From the NCBI GenBank assembly GCA_051453625.1, contig JBOZIK010000001.1, forward strand, positions 112,856,844 to 112,920,843: a DNA stretch of 64,000 nucleotides, read 5' to 3'. The notes below the pieces were generated by a model. That model saw nothing but the letters and a program-made list of their open reading frames with translations, had not been told where the DNA came from and did not search any database. Within the stretch, counting starts at the first letter, position 1. The number at the start of each line of letters is the position of its first letter. The position numbers and the translations under genes are program-made. Of this stretch, positions 35,623 through 45,910 are shown one piece after another. This DNA comes from Welwitschia mirabilis (taxonomy: Eukaryota; Gnetophyta; Gnetopsida; Welwitschiales).

Positions 35623-36659
35623 ATGGCTAAAAGCTCATGTAGAAGAAGAGCAAAGGACGCTTCTTCAAGAGAAAAATCTTTCTTCTACTAAGGAATGTTA
35701 GAGGAGGATGTTGATAAGTTTACTAAAAAGTTTGAGAAGAAGGCAGTGTACCAAGAGAATTCTATAGCCACCTTAGAGCTCAGGAAACTTAGGGAAGTCA
35801 TACAACTCTTGAGAAATTAGGATCTTGACTATTTCTTAGATGTTTCTGATTTAGCTTATTCATTTCTTACTAGAATGTTTTATTATAATTTTTTTTTGAA
35901 TGTGACACTAGAACCCTTGAAACCCTTATTTTGGGGAAGCAGATAAGAGTGATAGCAAATCTTATATTAGAGTTCACTAATCGTTCAAGGGGAAACTATG
36001 AGGATTTTTAGCCTTTTAGGGACACCATGGAAGCAGTTATTAGGGAGCTTTGTGGTAAGTTACACACTTGAAAGCACACTTTATCTACTTCCTTATTGAC
36101 TTCTAAATACCATTTTCTTCATTTGGTTTTCACTTATAACTTTCTTCCTTTGGCTATCCATTATGATGAGGCCTCTTGCTATTGAGTCTATTTGATGTAT
36201 TTGGTAGGAACTAAGCATTCTATTGATTCTCTTATCATAATATTAAACAATATGTCCTCACAGCTAAAATAACACAGAACTAAGGCTTTACCCTACTTTA
36301 TGCTTATCATCATCATTTACCGTCATTTTTGATTTAACTTTCATCCTATGTTGAAAACCCTCTAGCCTATGTCACCTATTGGATGTGTGACCTTGTCTCG
36401 CATGCATATTTTTGTCCCCTCTAAGAAATCTTCAAAATCTTTTTCATCGAAGGAAGCATCTCCTAATAAGACCCTCTCATATCTAAGATGGATTGACTCC
36501 CATACCAAACACATGAAGGAAGCCCTCATTGCAGCTGAATATAATATTGTGGATACCTCAACAGAGGCTACTAGTTTAGTCCACATAAGAGGTGATGAAG
36601 AAGAGTCAAAAGAAGACTTTAAAGAAGAAGAAAAAGAGGAGGAGGAGGAGTCTGATTAA
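35623..36659 (+). pseudogene. Copia B third ORF (plant transposon protein-like, unknown function)
   Basis: Begins at the ATG at 35,623 with a basic Ser/Arg/Lys-rich start (SSCRRRAKDASSREK), then FTKKFEKK, LELRKLREV, a DYFLDVSDLAYSFLTRMFYY region, a middle block at 36,110-36,300 (HLVFTYNFLPLAIHYDEAS, YLMYLVGTKHSI, TKALPYFML) and a final open stretch 36,369-36,659 with a Ser/Lys segment and an acidic tail (EEKEEEEESD). The middle block fits the PF20167-type putative plant transposon protein pattern (HxxLTYxxLP, SYxxxYLxYxxLTG, ALPYxxxLTRIF). About ten stops or shifts break it. In position it corresponds to the env-like slot of SIRE elements, but I see no signal peptide or membrane segments. Confidence 0.75.
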
Positions 36660-37252
36660 AATCTTTTATTTTAGATTATGTTTTGTGTTCTCTTCTTTAT
36701 CATTGATGTCAAAAAAGAAAAGCATTAGTTGTGTTGTTAAACTTTTTATGGGTTTAGTTATATGCTCTTGATAAGCACTTTTATTTTGTTATGCTTGCAT
36801 TTTAGTTCTGAAATGGTTTTCTTATCTTTAATGAAATGTAATTATCTATTTTAACATATAATCTTTGTGTCATTTGGTATGTCTCATTTGGTATGAGCAC
36901 TTTTATTTTGTGCCTTTTATAAATTATTATATGTCAAATATGTTTTCCTGTGATTTCATTTACAAAAGATTTTTTTTTTTGTAACACTTGGAAATGAATT
37001 AAAATTTATGTCATCTGATCTACTATGAAATAAGTATTCATTATCACATTATGACTATCATAAAGTTGTGTCTTTTGAAACTCTAAAATGCACATATTAA
37101 ATTGGTTGTATTCAAAACATAAAATTTGTTTGTTCAAAATGCCTTAACTTGTCTCAACTTGGATTATTACTTTGCAAATAAGCATTTTGTAAGGGGGAGT
37201 TTTTCTATGAGTTCTAATTTTATCACAGCTAAGTATTATTTGCCATCAATGT
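36660..37252. other. Copia B 3' untranslated region
   Basis: T-rich non-coding DNA between the third ORF and the polypurine tract. Confidence 0.6.
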
Positions 37253-37264
37253 CAAAGGGGGAGA
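37253..37264 (+). other. Copia B polypurine tract
   Basis: caaagggggaga lies one base before the 3' LTR start and is preceded by ttgccatcaatgt, shared with copia A. Confidence 0.88.
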
Positions 37265-37265
37265 T

Positions 37266-38761
37266 TATTGAATTATGTTTTATTAATTGATATCAAAATA
37301 ATGTCTTTTATATAGCAAATTTTATGTATTTTGTATAGATATATTAAGGTTCTTGTAGGTTGAAATATGGAACTAAAATATGAACTAGAAACCTATTTAT
37401 TCATTTACCCTCTAAGAGGGTCGACTGGATCCTTAAGGGGTCGATCACATCTGAAGTAGATAAAGAAAATGAACTACATCTAAAGGGGTCAACCAAATTT
37501 TAATAGGATCGATCAGACCTGTAACTTAGAGAACCAGTGTCCCTGAACTGAATGGTAAGGAGTCAATTGGACTTTCATAGGGTTCATCGGATTTGAGAAC
37601 CTGATAGACAATATTCCGAGACTAAATGATAAGGGGCCAACTGGACCTATTATGGGGTTGAGCAGACCTATGCACTGAGTAGCTGGTAAGCTTGGACCGA
37701 TCGTCATAGGGTCGACTGGACTTAGAATGGAGTCGACTAAATTTAATGTAAGAAATAGAAAAGATTTTTATCAGAAGAGTGAGTGACTGGATAGATAGCG
37801 GGCAACCAAACTAGGGTCAACTAGATAGAAAGACATAAGAATTTGAGGTAACCGAATCTCTCTTTCAAGTGACCTATATAACTCATGGCACCACATGAGG
37901 TCGATCGAATTTTTGTGGGGTCAACTAGATGGAGTGAAAATGAAATTTTTCTAAACATTATGTATCTATTATCTAGCCATTAGGTGGTTATTTTCTAGAT
38001 GCTAATATCCGTTGGAAGCATAATTTAAATGTACTAAACCCTAATAGCCTTTCATTATAAATAGCTAAGCCATAGATGACCAATCAATATTTTGAAACCA
38101 CTTTCCTTTAGTCAAATCTATTGGATCTAAAAGATCAAGCTGTGTATTTGTGTTGTTATCATTGTTGCATTTTGGCATCCACATTTCTGACTAAAGAAGA
38201 TCTACCATTGGCATACTCACTATATTCAAGGTCAGATCTAGAGCTTAATTGGTTATATTTCTATAAGAGGAGAGCTTCATTAATTGTACTGAATTCAGAA
38301 TAAGTGATAGCTGTGTTTTTGAGGCATCACTGCATCACTACCCTATTTGCTAAAGGTTGAGACTAAGCCTTGAAAAGTCCATTCTAAAGGTTATGACTAA
38401 GCCTTGAAAAATCCATTCTAAAGGTTGAGAATTAGCCTTGAAAAGTCTATTTGTAAGGGTTATAGATGAACCTAGAATACCTGCTAGAGTAACAGAGATC
38501 TAAGCTCTAGCTTCGGAAAAGCTGATCATCGAGAGTAGAGTAGGAGGATTCCCAAACCACTATAAATCTGGCTTACATCAAAGCGGTAGTTTGTGCTTTC
38601 AGTTTTTAATTCTTTACTTTTAGTATTTTATCATATTATGTACTTCCTAGAATAATTTATTTATGTATGCAAGTTGTGTTTAGATTGTTTTCTTTTAGAT
38701 TATTTGTTAAGTTTTAAAAGAACCTATTCACCCCCCTCCTTGTAGGTTCTTGATCCTATTC
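37266..38761 (+). repeat. Copia B 3' LTR
   Basis: Aligns over its full length to 31,534-33,073. Its first bases have decayed from TG to TA and its last from CA to TC. It keeps the GTCGAC array, the TATA box and the aaggttgagactaag near-repeats (38,354-38,445). Confidence 0.93.
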
Positions 38762-38766
38762 GAAAT
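38762..38766. repeat. Copia B target-site duplication, right
   Basis: GAAAT, identical to 31,529-31,533. Confidence 0.9.
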
Positions 38767-38833
38767 ACCCTGGTTCTTTGCTTGTTAGCTTCTTTTGTTG
38801 TCTTCTAGAGGGACCCTCATCCATTAGAACCAT
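38767..38833 (-). pseudogene. Copia A third ORF, N-terminal portion
   Basis: From the ATG at 38,833 the minus-strand frame runs into the copia B target duplication. Counting one copy of GAAAT, the frame continues without shift into the portion at 31,528-30,556. The residues around the junction align with the copia B ORF around its FFY position, so the insertion broke this reading frame. The start is Ser/Arg/Gln/Lys-rich, as in copia B. Confidence 0.7.
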
Positions 38834-38980
38834 ATGACGAGAACTTGAAAACAAGAAAACCTAAAAGAAAAAGCTAGATCTAAAAGAGACAAGTGACTAG
38901 AAGAGAATAGAAAGGGTTTAGCCTCTATATTTTACAAGAAAGGGAAATTAATTGAGATTTGATAAAAAATTAGGTCCACC

Positions 38981-39115
38981 ACCTTTTATACCATACTATA
39001 ATCCTACAAGTCTGGTTAACTAGTTTAAGATCGAGTCGATCCATTGAGATGCAGGTCATAGTACTTCAGATCCAGGTGAACTAAATTCTAGATCCAGTCA
39101 ACTTCCCTGCAATCA
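38981..39115 (-). promoter_or_regulatory. Copia A internal LTR-like module before the third ORF
   Basis: On the minus strand agttgactggatct, atggatcgactcgat and agttaaccagact form a short array at about 39,005-39,105, followed by ggtataaaaggt (38,981-38,992), about 150 nt before the ORF start at 38,833. The layout equals that of copia B. Confidence 0.45.
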
Positions 39116-39146
39116 ATCAAAGGATGAAGAAATAAATCCCAGTTCT

Positions 39147-39960
39147 TTACAAAGATATATAAATTTTGTCAAAGTTTAGGGATTTAGTGAAAATATCAGC
39201 AAGTTCATAATCTGTACTAATAAAATTCATTAAAATACTTCTTTTTTCCACTTGATCTCCAAGAAAATGGTATCTTAATTTAATATGTTTAGTTCTAAAA
39301 TGTTGAACAAGGTTTTTACAAATATTATTTACACTAGTGTTATCACAGAAAATAGGTACCTGTTTAAAAACTACACCAAAATATTTTAACATTTCCTTCA
39401 TCCAAAGGAAAGGAGTACAACAACTCCCTGTATTTATATATTTAGCTTTTAGTATTAAAAGGAAGATCCAGTTTTACTTTTTATTAGTCCATCCCACTAA
39501 GCATGAACATAAAAGAAAATAATTATCACTTGTGCTTTTTCTTTTTTTGTTGTACCCAACCTAATTTGCATTACTAAGGCCTATAAGATCAAAAGATGTC
39601 TTTGTTGGATATCATAATTTAAAGTTGCATGTTCCTTTTATATATCTTATTATTCTTTTAATAGCTTCGAGGTGTGATTCTTTTAGTTGGGTTTGTTATA
39701 TTGTACACACAGCAATACTAAACATAATACTAGATTTGTTTGCAATTAGATACAACAAACTTTCTATCTTACTTTTATAAGGTTTTTAATCTACTAATTT
39801 TTCATGTTCAACTTTATAGGAGGTAAACATATATGTGTTAATGGTTTTAACATTCTCCAATCTAAATCATTTGATCATATCCTTTGCATATTTAGACTAA
39901 GATATAGAAATTCCATTTTTTAATTGTTTAATTTCTAAGCCAATAAACATTTTAACTTCA
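39147..39960 (-). pseudogene. Copia A RNase H
   Basis: The C-terminal open stretch (39,147-39,401) has VPIFCDNTSVNNICKNLVQH, TKHIKLRYHFLGDQV and ELADIFTKSL, the standard copia RNase H end with the CDN catalytic Asp. The N-terminal part toward RT (39,500-39,960) is readable in pieces with stops. It removes RNA from the RNA:DNA hybrid in a working element. Confidence 0.9.
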
Positions 39961-40004
39961 CCAAGCATACTCATCTTAAAGTGTATTGTTATGATATTGA
40001 TAAA

Positions 40005-40600
40005 TCATTTTGATAAAAGTTTGTTTGAGGAACCAAAAATTATGTCATCAACATAAATTTGAATAATAATAAATTTTTTTTTTAGGTTCTTAACAAATAA
40101 ATTTCTATCTATCATTCCATGGATATAACCATTTTTAATTAAAAATGTGGCTAATTTTTCATACCATGCTTTTGGAGCTTCCTTTAAATCATATAATTCC
40201 CTTTTAAGTCTATACACATAATTAGGTTTATGAGGATCTATAAACCCTTGAAGTTGTTCCATATATACTTCTTCATTAAGAATTCCATTTAAGAAGACAC
40301 TTTTTACATCCATTTGATACACTTTAATATTTGTAAAGGAAGCATTAGATAAGAACATTCTAATGCTATCTAGTCTTACTATAGAAGCAAAAGTATCACC
40401 TACATCAATACCTTCAATTTGATTGTAGCTTTGTATCACTAATCTTAATTTGTTCTTAATAATATTGTTTTTCTCATCACATTTGTTTTTGAAAAATTAC
40501 TTTTCCCCAATAATATTTTTGTCCTTTAGTCTTTCAACAAGCTTCCATACACTATTTCTTTTAAATTATTGCAACTTATCTTGCATGGTTATCATCCACT
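40005..40600 (-). pseudogene. Copia A reverse transcriptase (RVT_2)
   Basis: A 144-codon open stretch (40,005-40,439) holds the core of copia RT: DVGDTFASIVRLDSIRMFL, VYQMDVKSVFLNG with the first catalytic Asp, EEVYMEQLQGF, YRLKRELYDLKEAPKAWY and the YVDDIIFGSS active site. The start is lost in decayed sequence up to about 40,600 (FKNKCDEKN-like). The catalytic residues are intact although the ORF is not. Confidence 0.95.
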
Positions 40601-40899
40601 CCTTGTGGGATTCTTCCTCTTCAAACTTCTTAGGTTTAATTTGTAAAATATAAAAAATTTGAGCACAAAAATTCTTCATAGAGTTTCTCGTTCTAATATT
40701 TAAGCTAACATCTCTAATGATGGATCTTAAAAGATGATCTTTTAGCTTTATAGATGTTTTAGTAGTGACTTCTTTAATTGATACTTCTTCTTTTTTAGTT
40801 TAGCTTTCTTTTATTATGGGAATGCTTATAGATAAGTTTTCTTCATTGTTTGAAGGAAGAGGTCTTGTGCTAATATCATCTATTTGCACATGTATTAAC

Positions 40900-41132
40900 T
40901 CTTCCACAGTTAGACTTCTTTTGTTAAAAACACATTAAGCTCTATTTCTAGTAGAGTACCCCAAAAAGATTTCTTCATCAACCTTTGATTCAAATTTACT
41001 CAAGTGTTCTCTATCCTTTAAAATAAAGCACTTACTCCCAAATACTTTAAAGTAAGAAATGTTTGGCTGTCTTCATTTCCAAATCTCATAAGGCATTTTA
41101 TCCATTCCTCATCTAAGGTGAACTCTATTTTT
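40900..41132 (-). pseudogene. Copia A integrase, C-terminal part
   Basis: PYEIWK, PNISYFKVFG and FILKDREHLSKFESKVDEEIFLGYSTRNRA match the conserved end of copia integrase (TPYELWxGRxPxxSYxxVFGCxCF...KFDxxxxEGIFLGYS). It is cut at 41,133 by a 613-N gap that hides the catalytic core. Confidence 0.9.
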
Positions 41133-41745
41133 NNNNNNNNNNNNNNNNNNNNNNNNNNNNNNNNNNNNNNNNNNNNNNNNNNNNNNNNNNNNNNNNNNNN
41201 NNNNNNNNNNNNNNNNNNNNNNNNNNNNNNNNNNNNNNNNNNNNNNNNNNNNNNNNNNNNNNNNNNNNNNNNNNNNNNNNNNNNNNNNNNNNNNNNNNNN
41301 NNNNNNNNNNNNNNNNNNNNNNNNNNNNNNNNNNNNNNNNNNNNNNNNNNNNNNNNNNNNNNNNNNNNNNNNNNNNNNNNNNNNNNNNNNNNNNNNNNNN
41401 NNNNNNNNNNNNNNNNNNNNNNNNNNNNNNNNNNNNNNNNNNNNNNNNNNNNNNNNNNNNNNNNNNNNNNNNNNNNNNNNNNNNNNNNNNNNNNNNNNNN
41501 NNNNNNNNNNNNNNNNNNNNNNNNNNNNNNNNNNNNNNNNNNNNNNNNNNNNNNNNNNNNNNNNNNNNNNNNNNNNNNNNNNNNNNNNNNNNNNNNNNNN
41601 NNNNNNNNNNNNNNNNNNNNNNNNNNNNNNNNNNNNNNNNNNNNNNNNNNNNNNNNNNNNNNNNNNNNNNNNNNNNNNNNNNNNNNNNNNNNNNNNNNNN
41701 NNNNNNNNNNNNNNNNNNNNNNNNNNNNNNNNNNNNNNNNNNNNN

Positions 41746-42060
41746 TTTTGTTGCATATTTCAATCCAATTTTTATACATTTTAGCTTTGTTTGCAAAAAA
41801 TACAACCCAATTAAATCATAAGTAGTTATCAACCATAGTTAAAAAATAGCATTTTCATTCTAAACTTTATGTTTGAATAGGACCTACCAAATCCATATGA
41901 ATAAGAGCTAAAGGCATTATTGTGGAAACTTAATTTTTGCTTTTGTGTGAGGTTGTCACTTGTTTTTCTTTTTGGCATAGATTACAAAAATCATGTTTTT
42001 TAATATTAATTTTTGGAATTCCTTTTATAATTTTAATTTTGATAATCATTCTTAAATGAT
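41746..42060 (-). pseudogene. Copia A gag-pre-integrase zinc finger and start of integrase core
   Basis: HDFCNLCQKEKQVTTSHKSK gives the CxxC half of the HHCC zinc finger. LALIHMDLVGPIQT gives the start of the catalytic core with the first DDE-type Asp. It continues with FLTMVDNY and FFANKAKMYKNW before the gap. Stops occur at expected Trp or Gln codons. Confidence 0.9.
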
Positions 42061-42329
42061 CATAATTAACGTGATCTACACATTAATGCCAAAGGTCTTT
42101 TTGGTTTACATGAAAAAATAATAAGTAGAAAATGATTAATCAATACTATAGACGTTATCTATTCTATTCACCTTGAGAATAATACCATTTATTTTACCAT
42201 TTATAACTTTGCATTCATACTATCAAAAACAAATTTGTGTCCTTTACCCTAACTTTAACTAATCTAAGTAGATTATGCTTAACACTATTAACATATAAAA
42301 TCTCATTTATTTTGAGTTAGTTACCTCCA

Positions 42330-42466
42330 CCAATGCTTCTAATTCCTTTAATCTTGGATCTTCCATTATTATTGAAAGTAATTTCTCCACCATCAAATTC
42401 ATTCAGCTATTTGAATCTTGACTTATCTCCCATCATGTGTCGAGAGCAGCCACTGTTCAAGTACTA
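42330..42466 (-). pseudogene. Copia A protease, catalytic Asp lost
   Basis: YLNSGCSRHMMGDKSRF at about 42,416-42,463. The family motif is YLDSGCSxHMTG, so the catalytic Asp is Asn here (GAC to AAC, a C-to-T change on the other strand). Downstream ITFNNNGRSKIKGI matches the usual linker. Confidence 0.88.
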
Positions 42467-42629
42467 GCTAGCTTTGTTTGATACCTTAAAAGCTATTTGA
42501 ATCAAAAGACTTTTCAGATTATTAGCTATAACCCACTTAATCCTTTTAGACTGATGTGATATACCTCCTCTTCGAATAAATTTAAAAGGAAACATACTAA
42601 CTAAATTTGAAAATAACATTAATTTTCTA

Positions 42630-44122
42630 GCATTACAAAATAACTTGGAATGATTACACATACTACAAAAATAACATGTAGCTTTAGAAATAAAACTATT
42701 TTGCCACGATACCTGAGTTTGCCGAATTTATAACTATTAGGGGATGAATCTGATACTTGTTTTGTTATGAGCCGATTTCTGTATTCTAAGCATCTATTCC
42801 AATTTAGCTGAACTACTTGATAATTTACTAAAAAAATATGGCAAGTTCTTTACCTCTAGAGAAAGTTTAGAATTTTTAGATTTGACCATTTTGTACTTTG
42901 TTTTCAATTCCTTTTTTTCTTTGTTAAATATTTTACTATTTTGTTCAAATAATTTATGTGTTTTGCCAATTTTTCACACTTCATGTAAAGTTCCTAGTAG
43001 GTATTTACAAGTTTATTCTAATCTTTTTCAATAAGATTTAAATCATTAGGTTTAGATAAGCAAATTAAGTTATTTAAGGAAGGAACTATTGCCATGAATG
43101 AAAGCCTTCGATCTCTATCTGATTCTTGGTTAGAGCTACTATCATCCTCTTCATCTGCATTATTCCATATAGCAACAAATAAAGATTTTTTGACTTTTTC
43201 TAATCTCTCTTATTGTTTGAACACTCATTTGCAATGTATCTATAACCTTTTCAAGCATAACATTGGATCTCCTTCCCTTTGTCCTAATCTTTTTTAAACT
43301 TGGAATGATCTCTTTTTGATCCTCTATTTGGTTCACCTTCTTTCTCTCTTCTATGTAAAACTTTCTTGAATATTCTTATTAGAAGGGCAACTTTATTGTC
43401 ATTAAAATCTTCATCTAATTTTTTCTGATCTATATTCTTCTTGCATACATTTTAAAGCAATACATTTTTTCTATCTTTAGAAAATTTTAATTCATAAGTT
43501 TGCAAATTATCTTGTAGTTCCTTAAGCATTATTGAATTCATATTCTTTCCTTTTTTAATTGTAATGACCTTTGGCTCAAATCTTTTTGGAAGAGATCTCA
43601 ACACTTTTTAAACCATCTTTGCTCATTTTATTCTTTTGCCTAGACTTGCCATAGAATTTATGATGTCTGTTAGTCTAGCAAAGAATTTTTGTAGTGTCTC
43701 CTCCACATCCATATGAATATTTTTGAACTTGGAAATGAACATTTGGAGTTTGACCTGCTTAATACTAGATGTCCCTTCATGTGCTATTTCAAGGATGTCC
43801 TAAGATTCTTTTACATACTTACAGTTTATGATTCATTTAAACTTAACTACATAAAAAATTGCATTAAAAGCATGGACATCTATAGTAGCTTTGGATCTAT
43901 CAATGGGGATCCATTGTTCTTGAGTTTTTTCTACCACAATGGTGTTTCTATTGGCCTCAGTTTTAGTTAAAGTGGGCATAATGTAACCATTGTAAATGAC
44001 CTCTTCTATGTCTACATTTAAGGATCTAAGAAATATTCTAATATGGGCTTTGTAGTAAATATGTTTAACCCATCAAACATGGGTAGAAAACCAGTCAAAA
44101 ATCTATCTAAAGGGTTACTCAT
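42630..44122 (-). pseudogene. Copia A gag
   Basis: The ATG at 44,122 opens MSNPLDRF and MFDGLN, homologous to the copia B start. The UBN2-type part at about 43,450-43,640 includes RSLPKRFEPKVITI-like and ELQDNLQTYELKFS. The zinc knuckle near 42,640-42,665 is complete: CYFCSMCNHSKLFC. Stops and shifts occur throughout. It lies 50 nt after the primer-binding site, as in copia B. Confidence 0.88.
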
Positions 44123-44174
44123 TTTTAGGGTTTAGAAGTCTAGACCTGTTAGGATCCAACAAAGACTCTATTAA

Positions 44175-44186
44175 ACTCTGATACCA
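44175..44186 (-). other. Copia A primer-binding site (tRNA-iMet type)
   Basis: Minus-strand tggtatcagagt, two bases from the LTR, differs from the iMet standard by one base at its 3' end. Confidence 0.9.
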
Positions 44187-44188
44187 AA

Positions 44189-45462
44189 TCAAGGCTTGAG
44201 AACCCTAGAGGAGGAATGAATAAGATTTAAAAAAAAAAATGAATATATTCACAAACTATCTCCACATGAAATAAGTATTAAAACATTTTTGCAAATGAAA
44301 AACTAAAACTAATCTAAAAATTAAAGAAATGAAAGCGCAAAAGATACTAATGGAGATGCACACAAGATTTATAATAGTTAAAGAAAACTTCTACTCCATT
44401 CTTGGTAATTAGCTTCTACTCAAATCTAATCTAGAATTTTGTTAATCTCTTTATAGGTATTCTAAGTTCACTTATAATATTTACAATAAGATTTTTCTAA
44501 GGCTCAGTCTCAACCTTTTGTAATAATACAAAGCAATGATAATAGTATATCATAATGCATAGGTTCCATCAGATCTCTAACTTATAAATGATATTTCTAC
44601 ATTGGTTGAGAAGATAGTACGATCCATAAACATATAGTGTAACTAACTTGACCAAGTACAAAATGATAACAACAGTACTTAGTTTATCTTTGATCAGGTA
44701 GAGGATGTGCCAATGAGTTTAACAATTATTTCATAATGCTTCAAAAGCAGTATAGTGATTTTTACCATTGGAAAATATATAAGAGAAGCCTTTTAGAATT
44801 TTTATAAGTGAAAATCCTTTTCAATGGACAAAAAAATGAATGCTCAATGGCTAGAAAAATCCCATTTTCATCATGACCTATCAACCCTTTGAAATGTCCA
44901 GTCGATTTCATCTAGTGCTATTACTAAAGGCTGTCGCACTCATGTTCTTCTAGTCAATCACTGTTTCTTATAGCTCAATGTCCAGTTGATCCCTTAGGGT
45001 CTAATTAACTGTAGCTTTAGTTACCTGCATATTAATCTGATCAACCCCATGTCCAAGAAAAAGTGCATTACTATTTTATGGTCTAGGTTCAGTCAACCTC
45101 ACAAATTTTTTACTAATCCCATGCTAGCAAAGGGTGGAAACATTTCACTCCAGGTTTGGTCAACCCCTTTAAAATCTGATTGACCCATTGATAATTGGCT
45201 ATGAAAAATTAGATGCTCAAGTTTGATCAACCCCTCAAGAATCTAGTTGACCCCTCTATATTCAGTTCATTACAGTGTAAGGTTTAGGTGCGGTCAACTC
45301 CTTAGAAATCTGGTTAACCCCTTAGAGGGTATTAAAACTAATAGGTTTAGGTTTGCATTGTGACAAAATGTTTTAGTTTCTAATCTATAAAGATTAATAT
45401 TTTCTTCAAAAGATGTAACATGTTTTGCTAAAGACATCGAATTGGCAAATATTAACTCAATA
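44189..45462 (-). repeat. Copia A 5' LTR
   Basis: Pairs with 28,724-30,012. GGTCAACC-like words fill about 44,880-45,320. In minus orientation they lie upstream of a TATA-like stretch (about 44,787, ttatatattttcc), so the array is in U3 as in copia B. Confidence 0.9.
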
Positions 45463-45719
45463 ATATCTAGTTCTTTAGATGTGGAATTATCATCAATCAT
45501 AATCTTAATTAGTTGTATACTTTAATACATTAGTTTTACATAGAAAATACTTTAAAATATCTAAGTTCAAAACCATGCTAAAGGCACCTTGTTAATAGAT
45601 CTTTAAAGTGATTAAAACATTATAAAATAGTTTATTTTATTTTCTTGAAAGTTTATAATTTCTTCTTAATTCATTAGTTTTATAGAATAAGAAATACTTT
45701 TTCAAGAATTCATAGTTAA

Positions 45720-45910
45720 AAATCTCTTGAGAACTTAATTAAATATGATTTTAAGGTATGTAGCTAGGATTTAGATTTTACCTTCAAGGGAAAAAGAAAA
45801 AGCTTCATCCTAACTACATCACTTTGATCTGCTTGATTGATATAATACTTTCAAATTCTTCCAAACATTCATAGGGATCCTTAGAATTTAGGATATTAAA
45901 TTTGATTAAT
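45720..45910 (-). pseudogene. Gypsy gag fragment
   Basis: Minus-strand KDPYECLEEFESI followed after a few residues by a LGxSFFFFPLKVKSKS-stop-LH stretch fits the retrotransposon gag pattern of Athila-type elements (EDPxxHLxxFxxI ... LRLFPFSLxxxAxxWL). The stop stands where Trp is expected. It is the piece of the outer gypsy element on the far side of copia A, which supports the nesting. Confidence 0.7.

Larger units (their letters stand above)
31534..38761 (+). mobile_element. Copia element B, plus strand, lacking most of pol
   Basis: LTRs 31,534-33,073 and 37,266-38,761, perfect 5-bp target duplication (GAAAT), iMet-type primer-binding site and polypurine tract. The 4.2-kb internal region has gag, protease and the third ORF. 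Integrase, RT and RNase H are absent: the sequence passes from the protease region (to about 35,125) into the motif array before the third ORF (from about 35,265). It would have needed pol from a relative, so it is a non-autonomous derivative. The LTRs differ at roughly 15% of positions by eye, mostly transitions, so insertion is old. It landed in the third ORF of copia A, in opposite orientation. Confidence 0.95.
28724..45462 (-). mobile_element. Copia element A, minus strand, split by copia B
   Basis: Ty1-copia element with LTRs 28,724-30,012 and 44,189-45,462, a primer-binding site complementary to tRNA-iMet next to the right LTR, a polypurine tract next to the left LTR, and gag-PR-IN-RT-RH in copia order, followed by a third ORF. 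Without the 7.2-kb copia B insertion it is about 9.5 kb, with a 613-N gap in the integrase. The flanks (ttatt and atatc) agree at only 3 of 5 positions, so the target duplication is decayed or lost. The large size, extra 3' ORF and Gag style suggest a SIRE/Maximus-like lineage. It sits between RT and gag of the gypsy element. Confidence 0.92.

Noticed and set aside
36362-36586. Minus-strand open frame of 74 codons
   Set aside because: It is the antisense of the copia B third ORF, whose plus frame is supported by homology to copia A.
28719-45467. Target-site duplication for copia A
   Set aside because: Flanks ttatt and atatc agree at only three of five positions, not enough to call.
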